Source: Cephalothrix simula (Eukaryota > Nemertea > Palaeonemertea > Archinemertea > Cephalotrichidae). From it: DNA of 11,504 nt. This document shows, piece after piece, positions 1 to 8,301 of this stretch (the first letter of the stretch is position 1; the number at the start of each line of letters is the position of its first letter). The position numbers and the translations under genes are program-made. The stretch is from NCBI GenBank assembly GCA_035591015.1, contig JAXIUW010199954.1:1-11504 (forward strand), read 5' to 3'. The notes beneath the pieces were generated by a model, which was given only the letters and a program-made list of their open reading frames with translations, was not told the origin of the DNA and did not search any database.

Positions 1-243
1 CCTATCATAGCTTCTATTTCACCATATAGCCAATTCGTCATCCGTCATGTGAGCGTCACGCCCATTGGCGTATTTTTCAATTTACACTTACGAAGGTCCT
101 TCCAGCGTCTACGGAGAGTCCTGCGGGCGTCCTTTTAACGTATTGGAAGACAGTCATGTTTTCATTTTTATGAGTGCGTAAAAGGACGCCGGTTAAGTTT
201 AAATGGGATTTAACCACAAAAATACGTTTTTTTCATTTTTCAG
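1..243. other. Non-coding left edge, possible intron end
   Basis: No convincing coding frame is visible. There is an 11-bp perfect inverted repeat, GGCGTCCTTTT at 126-136 against AAAAGGACGCC at 180-190, with a 43-nt loop, and a smaller ACGCC/GGCGT stem with a 4-nt loop near 58-71. The segment ends in a long T-rich tract followed by CAG at 241-243, which has the form of a plus-strand 3' splice site. If that site is real, this is the tail of an intron whose gene lies off the left edge. Confidence 0.35.
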
Positions 244-334
244 CTACATTGAACGAAAGCGTTTTCTAGAACGAACAGATATGCGTGAGTTTGAAAATGA
301 AAAGAAAATTCGGCTTGGGACATCGAAAAGATGA
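244..334 (+). CDS. Possible terminal coding exon of an unidentified plus-strand gene
   Basis: A strong-looking acceptor (about 15 pyrimidine-rich bases ending in CAG at 241-243) is followed by a short open frame. Taking one base (244) to complete a split codon, the frame reads 29 residues, begins YIERKRFLER, ends IRLGTSKR, and stops at TGA 332-334. The peptide is highly charged and probably helical, as many protein C-termini are. An AATAAA at 552-557 lies at a sensible distance for a 3' UTR. I do not recognise the protein, and the upstream exons would be off the left edge. The purine-rich composition by itself favours charged residues, so a chance frame behind a chance acceptor is quite possible. 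If real, this gene would converge tail-to-tail on the CAS gene. Confidence 0.3.
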
Positions 335-862
335 TGGCAGCTTATGTGAGTTCGGTACCTTTACTTATATTAACAGTCATAACCATGAACTGATCGAGGG
401 TGCTAAAGTTAAAAATATCTGCAACTGATTCGATAAGAATCATTTCTAGATTATAGCTTGAAAGCACTTCATTAATGCGCTGGAGTTGACAACTCTATGA
501 TGGTGTTTGGTGTGTAAACAAAATTAACACTAATGTAACTACATGTATGTAAATAAATGATTTTACAGTAATCGGGTATTGAGCTACTCTTTGAAGTGCT
601 GTATCAGAATATTTGAGGATTTTAATTTTTTTGGTATGGAAACTGTGAGAATAATAAATATTCTCAATAAACGACTAATGAACAACGAAAGAACTTCGTT
701 TTCAAAGGCTAAGGTGCTTGTGTGCTCGTCAAATACAAAAATTTTTGTATTGCAACTAATCCTTGTCAGCTGTTAAGCTATATCGTAGCTAGCGGTAAAT
801 ACTAGGATCTTCCCTATTCTGATATACTACTTCAAGGCTAACCTGGAACTGTGGAAATTTGA
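335..862 (+). other. Possible 3' UTR / intergenic DNA with AATAAA at 552-557
   Basis: No supported gene is visible. A canonical AATAAA hexamer occurs at 552-557 on the plus strand, which would fit the 3' end of a transcript containing the candidate exon at 244-334. The open frame near 579-776 begins at TTG, has low-complexity composition and resembles nothing known, so it is not called. Confidence 0.25.
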
Positions 863-1273
863 TCAATTCAGTTCCCATTTCCCAAATATTTTGTATTGTA
901 CTACATAAAACTCCGGAATTAATTGTTCAAAGTGCCGCCGAATCCGCGATTGCCTATGTAAATCTGTGTAAATTTCAAAATTTGTAATAAAAAGATTACG
1001 TCTTCCCATTTCCAGAATGAAAATTTTGTGTAAATTCAGGTAAATTGAGCTTTCTAGCTTACTAGATAGAATTAGAGGAAAATGACGATTTATTCTATTA
1101 ATGGAAACTTTATTGCATTTACATGGGCAATATAGCGGAACTTTATTATTTCTACGTTTTTGATAATCAAGTGCGGTATGTAGTACAATACCAAATTTTC
1201 CTCCAGCCAAGTATTTAAAGATGATCGTTCGCGATTTACGCACCACGAGAAATGTGCAATTATTGCACTCCAA
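863..1273 (-). CDS. Unrecognised 136-codon open frame, possibly a degenerate zinc-finger relic
   Basis: An uninterrupted minus-strand frame ends in TAA at 863-865. The first codon at 1273 is TTG, not ATG; the frame stays open upstream to about 1324 without an ATG, so in a eukaryote this would have to be an exon or an old fragment. A pyrimidine-rich run ending in GAG at about 1270-1272 could be an acceptor. The product contains CNNC near its start and YCPCKCNKVS followed by NRH, and a second block ending RRHF. These Cys/His spacings recall eroded zinc-finger repeats of the kind found in mobile-element proteins. That reading is inference. I cannot name a family. The length is more than I would expect by chance in DNA this AT-rich, but one such frame per window is not impossible. 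Confidence 0.25.
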   Translation of the reverse strand: MECNNCTFLVVRKSRTIIFKYLAGGKFGIVLHTALDYQKRRNNKVPLYCPCKCNKVSINRINRHFPLILSSKLESSIYLNLHKIFILEMGRRNLFITNFEIYTDLHRQSRIRRHFEQLIPEFYVVQYKIFGKWELN

Positions 1274-1324
1274 AAGCAGAATCAGTGAATGAATACCAAA
1301 TCTAGTGAATTTGTTGATGTCATG

Positions 1325-1553
1325 CTAAGTACGTATCAAATATTTGAATAACGAAAAACAATATCAATATAGTTAAAATTTATTCATGACGTAATACTTC
1401 TTTATATACAATATATCATACATTTGGTCCATATAATATTGAAATACAAATGGTATATATTCATTCCAATTAGAATAAAATGGCATTTATATTAGATAAA
1501 AACAATTAAATTGAATGCTAATTATAAAACAAGCACATTTTAAAAAACCTCAC
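1325..1553. other. AT-rich non-coding DNA
   Basis: The stretch is very AT-rich with short runs of ATATA type. I see no open frame, RNA gene or clear repeat structure. Confidence 0.5.
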
Positions 1554-1717
1554 TCAATACACAGGGTGCTGAAATGCTAATTGCACCACCACTCCCAATC
1601 GGTGGGAGCAAGAATGGATTCAATTCTTGGTGGGAGTAGACTACGCCTTTTTGAGCCACCCTGTATTGAATATATCAAACTACGCCTTTTTGAGCCACCC
1701 TGTATTGAATATATCAA
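1554..1717. mobile_element. Small inverted-repeat element with a duplicated right end
   Basis: The left end at 1554-1570 (TCAATACACAGGGTGCT) is nearly the reverse complement of 1654-1669 (AGCCACCCTGTATTGA), differing by a 2-base and a 1-base indel. Between them are short internal stems, for example CTCCCA/TGGGAG and CAAGAAT/ATTCTTG. The right end, read outward in, is TA-CAGGGTGGCTCAAAAA, which resembles terminal repeats of Tc1/mariner-type elements (inference from general form). The 39 bp at 1640-1678 are repeated exactly at 1679-1717. The element is too short to encode a transposase, so it would be a MITE or end fragment. Confidence 0.5.
1640..1717. repeat. Perfect 39-bp tandem duplication
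   Basis: Two adjacent identical 39-bp units lie at 1640-1678 and 1679-1717. Each contains CGCCTTTTTGAGCCACCCTG and then TATTGAATATATC. The absence of any difference between the copies implies a recent duplication, by replication slippage or a nested insertion, or an assembly artefact. Confidence 0.85.
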
Positions 1718-1914
1718 AGCACTCAAACTCATTCAAAAATGGCATTAGTTTGAGACTAATAATTATTGCATGGTGGGAGTGGATGGACAAGAACTGACCT
1801 TATTTAATGGCCATTGGTACACGGGTGTCCAGGAGGGTAAAAAAGATACAAATAATATACCATGGCTGAAACTTTATAATTAGATACTGATGACCTTCCT
1901 CTGAAGCACACTTA

Positions 1915-2538
1915 ACTCGAGTTAGAAATTTTTCGTACTCGCCGTTTTTGAGCTTGCGCGTGCGCTAGCGCAAGAAATTCAACTTGCCCAAAACATAACA
2001 TGTCATTCGACTAATTGGGTCACCAATTGTCTATTTAATCGTAATAGATTTTTATTCCCTAATCCGAACCCTTTTCGAGATAATTAGCGGCTGAAAAAGT
2101 CGATTTTCGGAATTTAAATCGCTACTATCTCAAAAGATTATGGCATATAAATGTACTACAGACAGATAGAAATATGCTCCCTAGTCTGTTGGCATGGTTT
2201 TTTCCAAGTTTTTGCATCAAAACATAGACATGTCGGAAAAAGCGAAAAAGCTGCGCAAAATAATGAGAAAATGCTTTAACAGGGTAAAACTCGGAGAAAA
2301 CCATGGCAATAGACTAATAGGGGTCATGTTTCTATCTTACCATAATGCATTTATATGGCCTTAACCTATTTGCTTTTGAGATACAAGTCGATTTTCGGAA
2401 TTCTCGGAAAAGGGTTCGGTTTAGGGCATACTTTATTAAGAGCATTTATTAAGCATGCATGTTTTAATTTTACGCAAGTTGAATGTCTTGCGCATGCGCT
2501 TCCTCAAAAACTATGAGTGCGAAAAATTTCAACTCGAG
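1915..2538. mobile_element. Long foldback (palindromic) element, ~624 bp
   Basis: Almost the whole segment is an imperfect inverted repeat centred near 2227. The left arm read forward and the right arm read in reverse complement share collinear blocks. In order these include CTCGAGTT, GAAATTTTTCG, ACTC, GTTTTTGAG, GCGC-TGCGC, GCGCAAG, ATTCAACTTG, CCGAACCCTTTTC, CGATTTTCGGAATT, ATCTCAAAAG, ATATAAATG, AGATAGAAA, CATGGTTTT and AGTTTT. The arms are about 300 bp each and clearly diverged. The outer edges carry TA on both sides (1913-1914 and 2539-2540), compatible with a TA target duplication as in Tc1/mariner-type insertions, although one end differs by a base. There is no coding capacity. This is a non-autonomous foldback or long-TIR MITE; the family is not identified. 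Confidence 0.8.
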
Positions 2539-2740
2539 TACACAATGTTAATGCCTAATTCCAAGGTTTTTTTAAAAATACATTTCATGATATTAACAGA
2601 ATAAAACAAAAAAATATGGCGTCGAATTATGTCATTTATGGTTAGTAATTGGTCTGTAATGATGGAATGTAAAATACCAAATATTGCTTTAAGAGTAAAA
2701 AATAACGGAAACTTTTCAAATAATTTAGTCATACTTGATT

Positions 2741-2825
2741 TAAATTTTTATATTTTTTATATTTAATCTAAATTTTTATATTTTTATATTTAATTTAAAT
2801 TTTTATTTCATTTTTTGATTTAATT
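2741..2825. repeat. AT-rich minisatellite, three ~28-bp units
   Basis: Three adjacent units each begin TAAATTTTTAT and end TTTAAT(C/T). They lie at 2741-2768 (28 bp), 2769-2795 (27 bp) and 2796-2825 (30 bp, most diverged). This is simple-sequence expansion with no coding meaning. Confidence 0.7.
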
Positions 2826-3207
2826 AAAATCAAATGGAAACCAGTCTATATTCAATTTTTGTTAATTTACTACGTCACGAAGTCGTTAGCACAAATTGCT
2901 ATTCAATTTCATGTATGACTATCCCATACGTTCACAATACAAAAATAATTCATTCATATTTTATATGAATCATACATGTGAATAAAATGAATACAAATTT
3001 AGTCGGAAAATAAGAAGGTAAAAATAACCCATTAAAATTGAACTATTTTGGTGACATTAATATTCTATTTGAAATTAAAAAAGGTCGTTATTCATTCAAG
3101 ATTTTTGAAGTGTTTAGACACTGTGTTATAAAAGATATATATTGAAAACTGTTTACAAACTGTTTTTAATATCACTGCATACTACACGTAAAAAAGTTTT
3201 GACTTGT
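2826..3207. other. AT-rich intergenic DNA
   Basis: No supported gene is visible. A short palindrome, ATTCATAT-TTT-ATATGAAT, occurs near 2950-2968. Nothing else stands out. Confidence 0.45.
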
Positions 3208-3760
3208 TTTATTCATTAACTGGTTACGAAATCGAAAGAAAGTGACCCAAAACCCATCAGAAACGTCAAAAATATTTAATCTAAAAAGCAAAAATTGTTT
3301 AATTTGACTTTGCCATGTTCCCATTTAATAATCGTCAATAACCATTATTGCTCTAACGTATAAAACTTTGGGGTGGGTTAGGGAAAAAGATTATTCCTTT
3401 GACTCGGTTTAGTTTTACGGATGTTTTCGTGATAAAAATTATGAAAAGGATAAGGCATCATAAGATTGAAATCAAACGTTTTGAAGTTGTCCAATACTTG
3501 GTTTTGCAGATTCTGATGGGATTTCTCAAAAGTATATTGCTATGTGCAAGTCTCACTTGTACAAAATGGTAGAAAAGCCAAACCAGCCTTGGCCAAGAGG
3601 TTTGATGTTGTCTGTCCACCTTTAATTCATCAAGGTGAATGAGTGAACTAAGCTTGGATAGTCAGATAATTACACATCAAACCCGTTGGCCAAGGATTAA
3701 AGCCTTTTACGTGAAAAATACATGCATACCACAGATTATGGTCGTGTTCGAATTATAAAA
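3208..3760 (-). other. BCAR1: Probable 3' UTR of the CAS gene
   Basis: This is the DNA directly downstream of the CAS stop codon on the minus strand. The first canonical AATAAA on that strand is at 3213-3208 (TTTATT on the plus strand), about 550 nt past the stop. ATTAAA variants occur earlier, for example at 3626-3621. Which signal is used cannot be told from sequence, so the left boundary is only a guess. A large hairpin at 3587-3695 lies within it. Confidence 0.45.
3587..3695 (-). repeat. Long hairpin in the probable CAS 3' UTR
   Basis: The arms 3587-3608 and 3674-3695 are reverse complements over 20 of 22 positions: CCTTGGCCAA, a 2-base mismatch, then GGTTTGATGT. The 65-nt loop contains a second stem, CACCTT (3617-3622) with AAGGTG (3632-3637). 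In the CAS mRNA the structure would begin about 66 nt after the stop codon. It may be a small foldback mobile element caught in the UTR, or a functional RNA structure. Confidence 0.7.
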
Positions 3761-6181
3761 TTATGAAGCAGCCGCTTGTTGGATTGCAGCAGAAAGATCT
3801 TGAACTGCATGGGATACTGCGACTACTTGATCAACCATATCTTGGACTGCAGCTACCTGTGGGTGATTTAAAGCTGCTGTTTTTGTTGCCACAACCGTTG
3901 ATTTTAAACAGTTACATAAATGATTAGCACCTAACATGATTTTATTTTTCACTTCCTGATTTTCAAGTCCACGTTGAAGTGTGTCACCAATATAAACTAT
4001 TTTGTGTCCTTGCAAAACAACGTATTTGCTGTGAGCAACGAATACTTTTGGTGGATGATTACTTTCAATACAATTTAAAAATGCTTCGATTGCATTTTTC
4101 AACATGTCATTATGGTTATGCACCTGGGCTGCATAAAATAATAATAATTGTTTATCTTTAGTGGTGAGCTCAGTTGATAATTTTAGTTCTTCCGGAATTT
4201 GGAACCCACTGGCATTAGTATGGACCGTTTTTTCAGATTCAAGTTCTATTTCTTTTAGTTTAGCTTTTTGGTCGTCAGTTAATTTTTCGTTAAGCACATC
4301 ACGTTCTTGCTGACTAATAAGTCCAGATTTGAGATTAACCTTTTTCTGCCTCGCAGCTAATTTATCCTTGCTTTGAAATTGAATGTAATCGTAATCGTCC
4401 AACCACTCACGCGTATCATTAGCATAATCATTATCATCTTCATTTTCATCGATTACGTTTTCTTTCTGCGTTTTTCGTAATCGGGGATACTCGTCCTTAT
4501 CCTCAAATTCATTGGAACGAGGTTGCATTTGCGGGAAAGAATTTGGAACTGTCGGAAGAGGACGCTGATGTGAGGGTGGCGACGGTAGAGGCCTAGTTTG
4601 TATTGCACCAGAACTATCAACATTACCAAGCGTCTTTGCCCTAGGTCTGCTTGGTGCTGGTGGAGGCTTACGCTCTGCAATTGTCTCTAATTTATTTTTA
4701 GGTAGTCTCTCGGCTCGCCTAAACAGAAGCGCCGCGTTTCCTTGAATTATAGATACTAAAGTAGACATATCCATACTGACATCACGCGCTGTATTAATTA
4801 TGCCCCCTAAATTATCACCGTGACCAGAAGTTTCAATAGATTCAGCAGTAAGATAGCTAATGTGCCAATTAATATCCTCTAAATAACGTATATAATTGTC
4901 AATATTCTGTAAAGCAACCTGCAGTGGCTGAAGCGACCGCGTAAGTTTTGACATTAAGCGCTTGTCTTCCGCTCGGTATGAATTAGCTAAAGCCCCTTGT
5001 GCAAGTCCAATAAACCTTTTTAAAGCAGATACAAATTCAAAACATGCTTTCTTGATTTCGTAGATATTTGAAATCAAGCTTTCCTTGGTTCGCCAAGAAT
5101 TATTTACAAAACTTAAAATTTTTGAAACAGCACCACCTAGTTCTTGTTGATAGATGATTAATTGTTCCATTGCAGAATCAAGATCAAGATTCAGTTCCTC
5201 GTACGGTAATTGTGAAACGTTTGAATTACGCGAGTCAACACTCGATGTTGACAGCCGTTTTAATCGCGAATCTAACGCATCTATTGAACTAAAAGAATCA
5301 GTTTTCGACAACGGAACATCCTTTGTCACTTGCGGAGGAATGTCATACACAGGCCCTCCTTTACGGCCCGCTTTTGTATCCAACGAATAAGTCGAAGGTC
5401 CTGGTGTATCATAGATATCCCTCTCAGACAAAGGGATATCATAGTTCATTTCACAACCATCTGGCTCTGCATAATCATTATCGTCCTGAGGGCGGTCATA
5501 AAGATCATTATCTGGGCTCGATTTTCTCGGCACATCGTACGAGTCCTGCTCACTTAATTTAGTCGCTGATGGCATATCATAAATCCCAGAATCTATGCAC
5601 TTGGTTTGTTGCGATATTAATTTATCACTTTTCTTTGTTTGCGGAGATAGCCACCGCGGTGGATGTTTATCAGGGCTAAGTCTTTTAAAAGGCCTTGGCA
5701 CTGGCGGAACATCATATAAGTCGTGTGTGCTGACATCAGCAGACGAACGCGCGGATAGACTAGGTGATGCGGACGTATGATAACTGGCAATAGAAGCACT
5801 GGTTGACATCCCTGATTGCATAGATATGTTGGAGGCAATACTAGACCGATCTGATGTTGAGTCATAACCTTCAGAGTTCCGACTAGGAGGTGATACTGGG
5901 ACATCATAAGTACTTAGCTCGTCAAGTTGTTGTTTTGGTGACTCCGGAGAGTCGTATAAACTGCACTCCAAGACTGCAGGTCCAGCATTGTCTACTTTAA
6001 CTGACCGAGGAGTAGTAGGTGTGTCATATGTTTTTTCATCATCTTCTGTTGGTGTTTGAGGGACATCATAAAGGTCCTTGTTATCTTGAGGCCTCTGAGG
6101 GGGGTAATCGTAGACTGGGGTCCTTAAATTTTCAGGTGTTTCAAAATTGAATACTTGATTCCTCTGGTCCTGTGGAATGAC
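3761..6181 (-). CDS. BCAR1: CAS-family scaffold protein (p130Cas/BCAR1-like), terminal coding exon
   Basis: This is a docking protein of integrin/Src/FAK signalling at focal adhesions. The exon starts after AG at 6183-6182 in phase 0 and encodes 806 residues to TAA at 3763-3761. A start-codon-based call would begin at TTG 5971, but the frame continues 70 codons further with the same motifs. Seen, in exon residue numbers: a substrate domain at 24-282 with 13 YxxP motifs (Y24, 38, 52, 76, 92, 156, 201, 215, 228, 237, 247, 257, 279; mostly YDVP, YDTP and YDIP); a serine-rich linker at 97-151; a helical bundle at about 325-493; RPLPSPP (530-536), the Src SH3-binding motif; YDYIQFQ (597-603), matching the family's YDYVHLQ Src SH2/SH3 docking site; and the C-terminal CAS/FAT-like domain at about 670-806, with FVAHSK, IGDTLQR and ATKTAAL. 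The N-terminal SH3 domain is not in this exon and was not found in the window, so the gene is partial here. No frameshift or internal stop is seen. Confidence 0.95.
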   Translation of the reverse strand, partial: VIPQDQRNQVFNFETPENLRTPVYDYPPQRPQDNKDLYDVPQTPTEDDEKTYDTPTTPRSVKVDNAGPAVLECSLYDSPESPKQQLDELSTYDVPVSPPSRNSEGYDSTSDRSSIASNISMQSGMSTSASIASYHTSASPSLSARSSADVSTHDLYDVPPVPRPFKRLSPDKHPPRWLSPQTKKSDKLISQQTKCIDSGIYDMPSATKLSEQDSYDVPRKSSPDNDLYDRPQDDNDYAEPDGCEMNYDIPLSERDIYDTPGPSTYSLDTKAGRKGGPVYDIPPQVTKDVPLSKTDSFSSIDALDSRLKRLSTSSVDSRNSNVSQLPYEELNLDLDSAMEQLIIYQQELGGAVSKILSFVNNSWRTKESLISNIYEIKKACFEFVSALKRFIGLAQGALANSYRAEDKRLMSKLTRSLQPLQVALQNIDNYIRYLEDINWHISYLTAESIETSGHGDNLGGIINTARDVSMDMSTLVSIIQGNAALLFRRAERLPKNKLETIAERKPPPAPSRPRAKTLGNVDSSGAIQTRPLPSPPSHQRPLPTVPNSFPQMQPRSNEFEDKDEYPRLRKTQKENVIDENEDDNDYANDTREWLDDYDYIQFQSKDKLAARQKKVNLKSGLISQQERDVLNEKLTDDQKAKLKEIELESEKTVHTNASGFQIPEELKLSTELTTKDKQLLLFYAAQVHNHNDMLKNAIEAFLNCIESNHPPKVFVAHSKYVVLQGHKIVYIGDTLQRGLENQEVKNKIMLGANHLCNCLKSTVVATKTAALNHPQVAAVQDMVDQVVAVSHAVQDLSAAIQQAAAS

Positions 6182-6210
6182 CTGAAAAATACGTTTTTAA
6201 AGTCAATTAA
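6182..6210 (-). other. 3' splice site of the CAS terminal exon
   Basis: On the minus strand the intron ends ACGTATTTTTCAG, with AG at 6183-6182. The polypyrimidine tract is short, and stop codons appear upstream of it in the CAS frame. The first exon codon is GTC at 6181. A second CAG ends at 6170, exactly 12 nt downstream, so use of that site would keep the frame and drop four residues (VIPQ). Confidence 0.85.
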
Positions 6211-7912
6211 TTGTTATGGCATTGCACTTTTACGAGAAAGGGAGTAAAAATGTTTTAATTTCGGCAGCTGCCCTCTTTAGACCAAACACTCTAAATATTA
6301 TTTTAAAAAATAACGTAGATGAATATTTGAGTCAAGACTCTTATCAAAAAATAAGCATGCTTATGTTTAAGGAAGGTATTCACTTAATAAGTTGACAAAA
6401 CACTGTGGGAATCTTGAAAGTTTTAATGATCTACGTGATTGTATCTGTACAAAATTGTATATGATTTTCCATCCCTGATGGTAGTCTACGTATTGGAAAG
6501 AAATAACTCAAATTTTACGAATGGGTATTTTAATTTGCAACTACGAAAAAATTGCTGGTATGCATAGTTCCGATTTACATAGGTGAATGACCGCTGTCTT
6601 CAAAAAAGCAACCGAGGAATCTTACAAAAACTATATAACGATTATAAATACAAGAAATTTAGATTTAATTACCGATATTTTTAATCCTAAAGTATTATCC
6701 ATGTAGAATTTGCGAAATCTTTTCGAATATGTAGTCTAAAATGATGTAGTGGATCATATCTTAGGCGCTAGATCTACTCATATCTGTAAACATTTCGTTT
6801 TTTAATAGTCAAGATCTGTAAACAATCCGCTTTAAAATACGGTGCAAAATAGTGTTTCTAATACACAACTCAAATATGTTGCTATTTTAAAATTCTTGGT
6901 TTAAAAAGCGTTCATGAAACTCTTTCAATTTTTTGGACGAGGTCATCTGGTAATAATATACAAACGAAAACCCAATTGCTTTTGCAAAACTTTGTACTCG
7001 GTTGTTAGCCGGTACAATTTTGGTACAAAATTTCATTGCCCAAATAAACTTTAGATGCGCCTCTGAGATAAAAGAAATTACCACATAGAATGATGTTACC
7101 TCAATGAACTTTGATGAAAATTGAAAACCAATTTCTTCGTTAATTGACGTTTTCTGTGTACTTATCGGAGTACTAATTGGTTCAGATTTGATGATAATTT
7201 GGCTCTATTTTGTTTTGATCATTTCGATCATTAATTGTATAAAACTGAATTCTCCCAACTATGTTTCAAAAAATTAACTGTTCTAGACCAGACGGAATTA
7301 GAAGTTTCATTAACTTTAACGCAACTTTATATCACCTCTGAAGTCTGAAATGATTCTGAATTGCAATGCTGATAGGATTATCGATCATTACAAAAGCACA
7401 TCACCTAAAAGCGATCGTGTACGGAACGTCTGAGATGTACAAAGTGCCTATGATCTGCTTTTGATCATTACTATACCGCTGAAGATCTTTAAAAAATGCA
7501 CATTCATCTGGGATTCGTAAAACATTATAAACATTTAGTTAACAAAATTTTCTGAATTAAAATTTACAAAGAAAAGAATGCAGGATCAGTAGAAGATTTA
7601 TGTAAAAATTGGTGTAGATTGTAAATTTTCTTTTAAAAAATAATGGAATGATGAGTGATGGTTTATTATATGAACCACTGAGCATAAAAATTAACCAAGA
7701 TCAAAAATAGAATAAGTTACAATTTATCGTCTGTTTTAATGTCATACGATAAAACCTTTGAAATAAGGTAAAAACAGTGACAGATGGAACAGACAGGGTT
7801 TACGAGGTAAAAAGACCGATTAGTAATCCACATTTAACGACCTTTCTTAATCCTTTCTTTGATTAGAAGTCGATAAGATAAAAACGTTATAATGGCTCAG
7901 CCATACCCTTGA

Positions 7913-7920
7913 TGACGTCA
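7913..7920. promoter_or_regulatory. CRE-type palindrome TGACGTCA
   Basis: This is a perfect 8-bp match to the cAMP-response element bound by CREB/ATF proteins. It stands alone in AT-rich DNA with no visible promoter, so function is only a possibility. A chance hit is uncommon but plausible in 11.5 kb. Confidence 0.2.
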
Positions 7921-8290
7921 CTAGGTTATGGTATTATGGCCTCAACTCCCTCCTAAAATAAAATTATATTTAAAACAATTCAAATTTGAATCTAAATATC
8001 AAGAGCTTCAAATGACTAATTGAAATTGCAGTAAACCATTAAACCGAGCGCATTAAACTGCAAAATAATGATACACATAGGACATTATCAATAATGCAAA
8101 ATAAATCTATATGCAAACTAAAATACATTGTTATTGTAAATGAACACTCTAAAGACCAATTCAGTAGCGTTACCAAACTTCAATGTATCACAGTAATGTC
8201 CCTTAAGCCGTAAAAATGTTTGGTATGGAATGGTCGCCAAGGGTTGCCGATTTTGAGAATAAATCAGCTGATGTCCAGTTTAGTGAGTTA

Positions 8291-8301
8291 TGCGCATGCG
8301 C
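8291..8301. promoter_or_regulatory. NRF-1-type palindrome TGCGCATGCGC
   Basis: This matches the YGCGCAYGCGCR core bound by NRF-1-class activators. It sits in a locally GC-richer patch (about 8225-8340) that also has CTGCGCAAG 30 nt downstream. It could mark a promoter, or a relic of a repeat, since very similar words occur in both arms of the foldback at 1915-2538. Confidence 0.25.

Noticed and set aside
4453-4680. Minus-strand frame inside the CAS exon in another reading frame
   Set aside because: It is a shadow of the CAS coding sequence, which is unambiguous by domain content.
5154-5780. Several plus-strand frames antisense to the CAS substrate domain
   Set aside because: They are antisense shadows made possible by the repetitive YDxP/Ser-rich codons; there are no independent features.
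6887-7084. 65-codon minus-strand frame upstream of the CAS exon, considered as the missing SH3 exon
   Set aside because: It contains none of the SH3 landmarks (ALYDN-type start, W-W pair, PxNY). The SH3 exon is more likely beyond the right edge.
7200-7490. Clustered GATC words (GATCATT, CGATCG) as a possible regulatory or methylation array
   Set aside because: Spacing is irregular and pairing between them is short; it does not stand out from AT-rich background with confidence.
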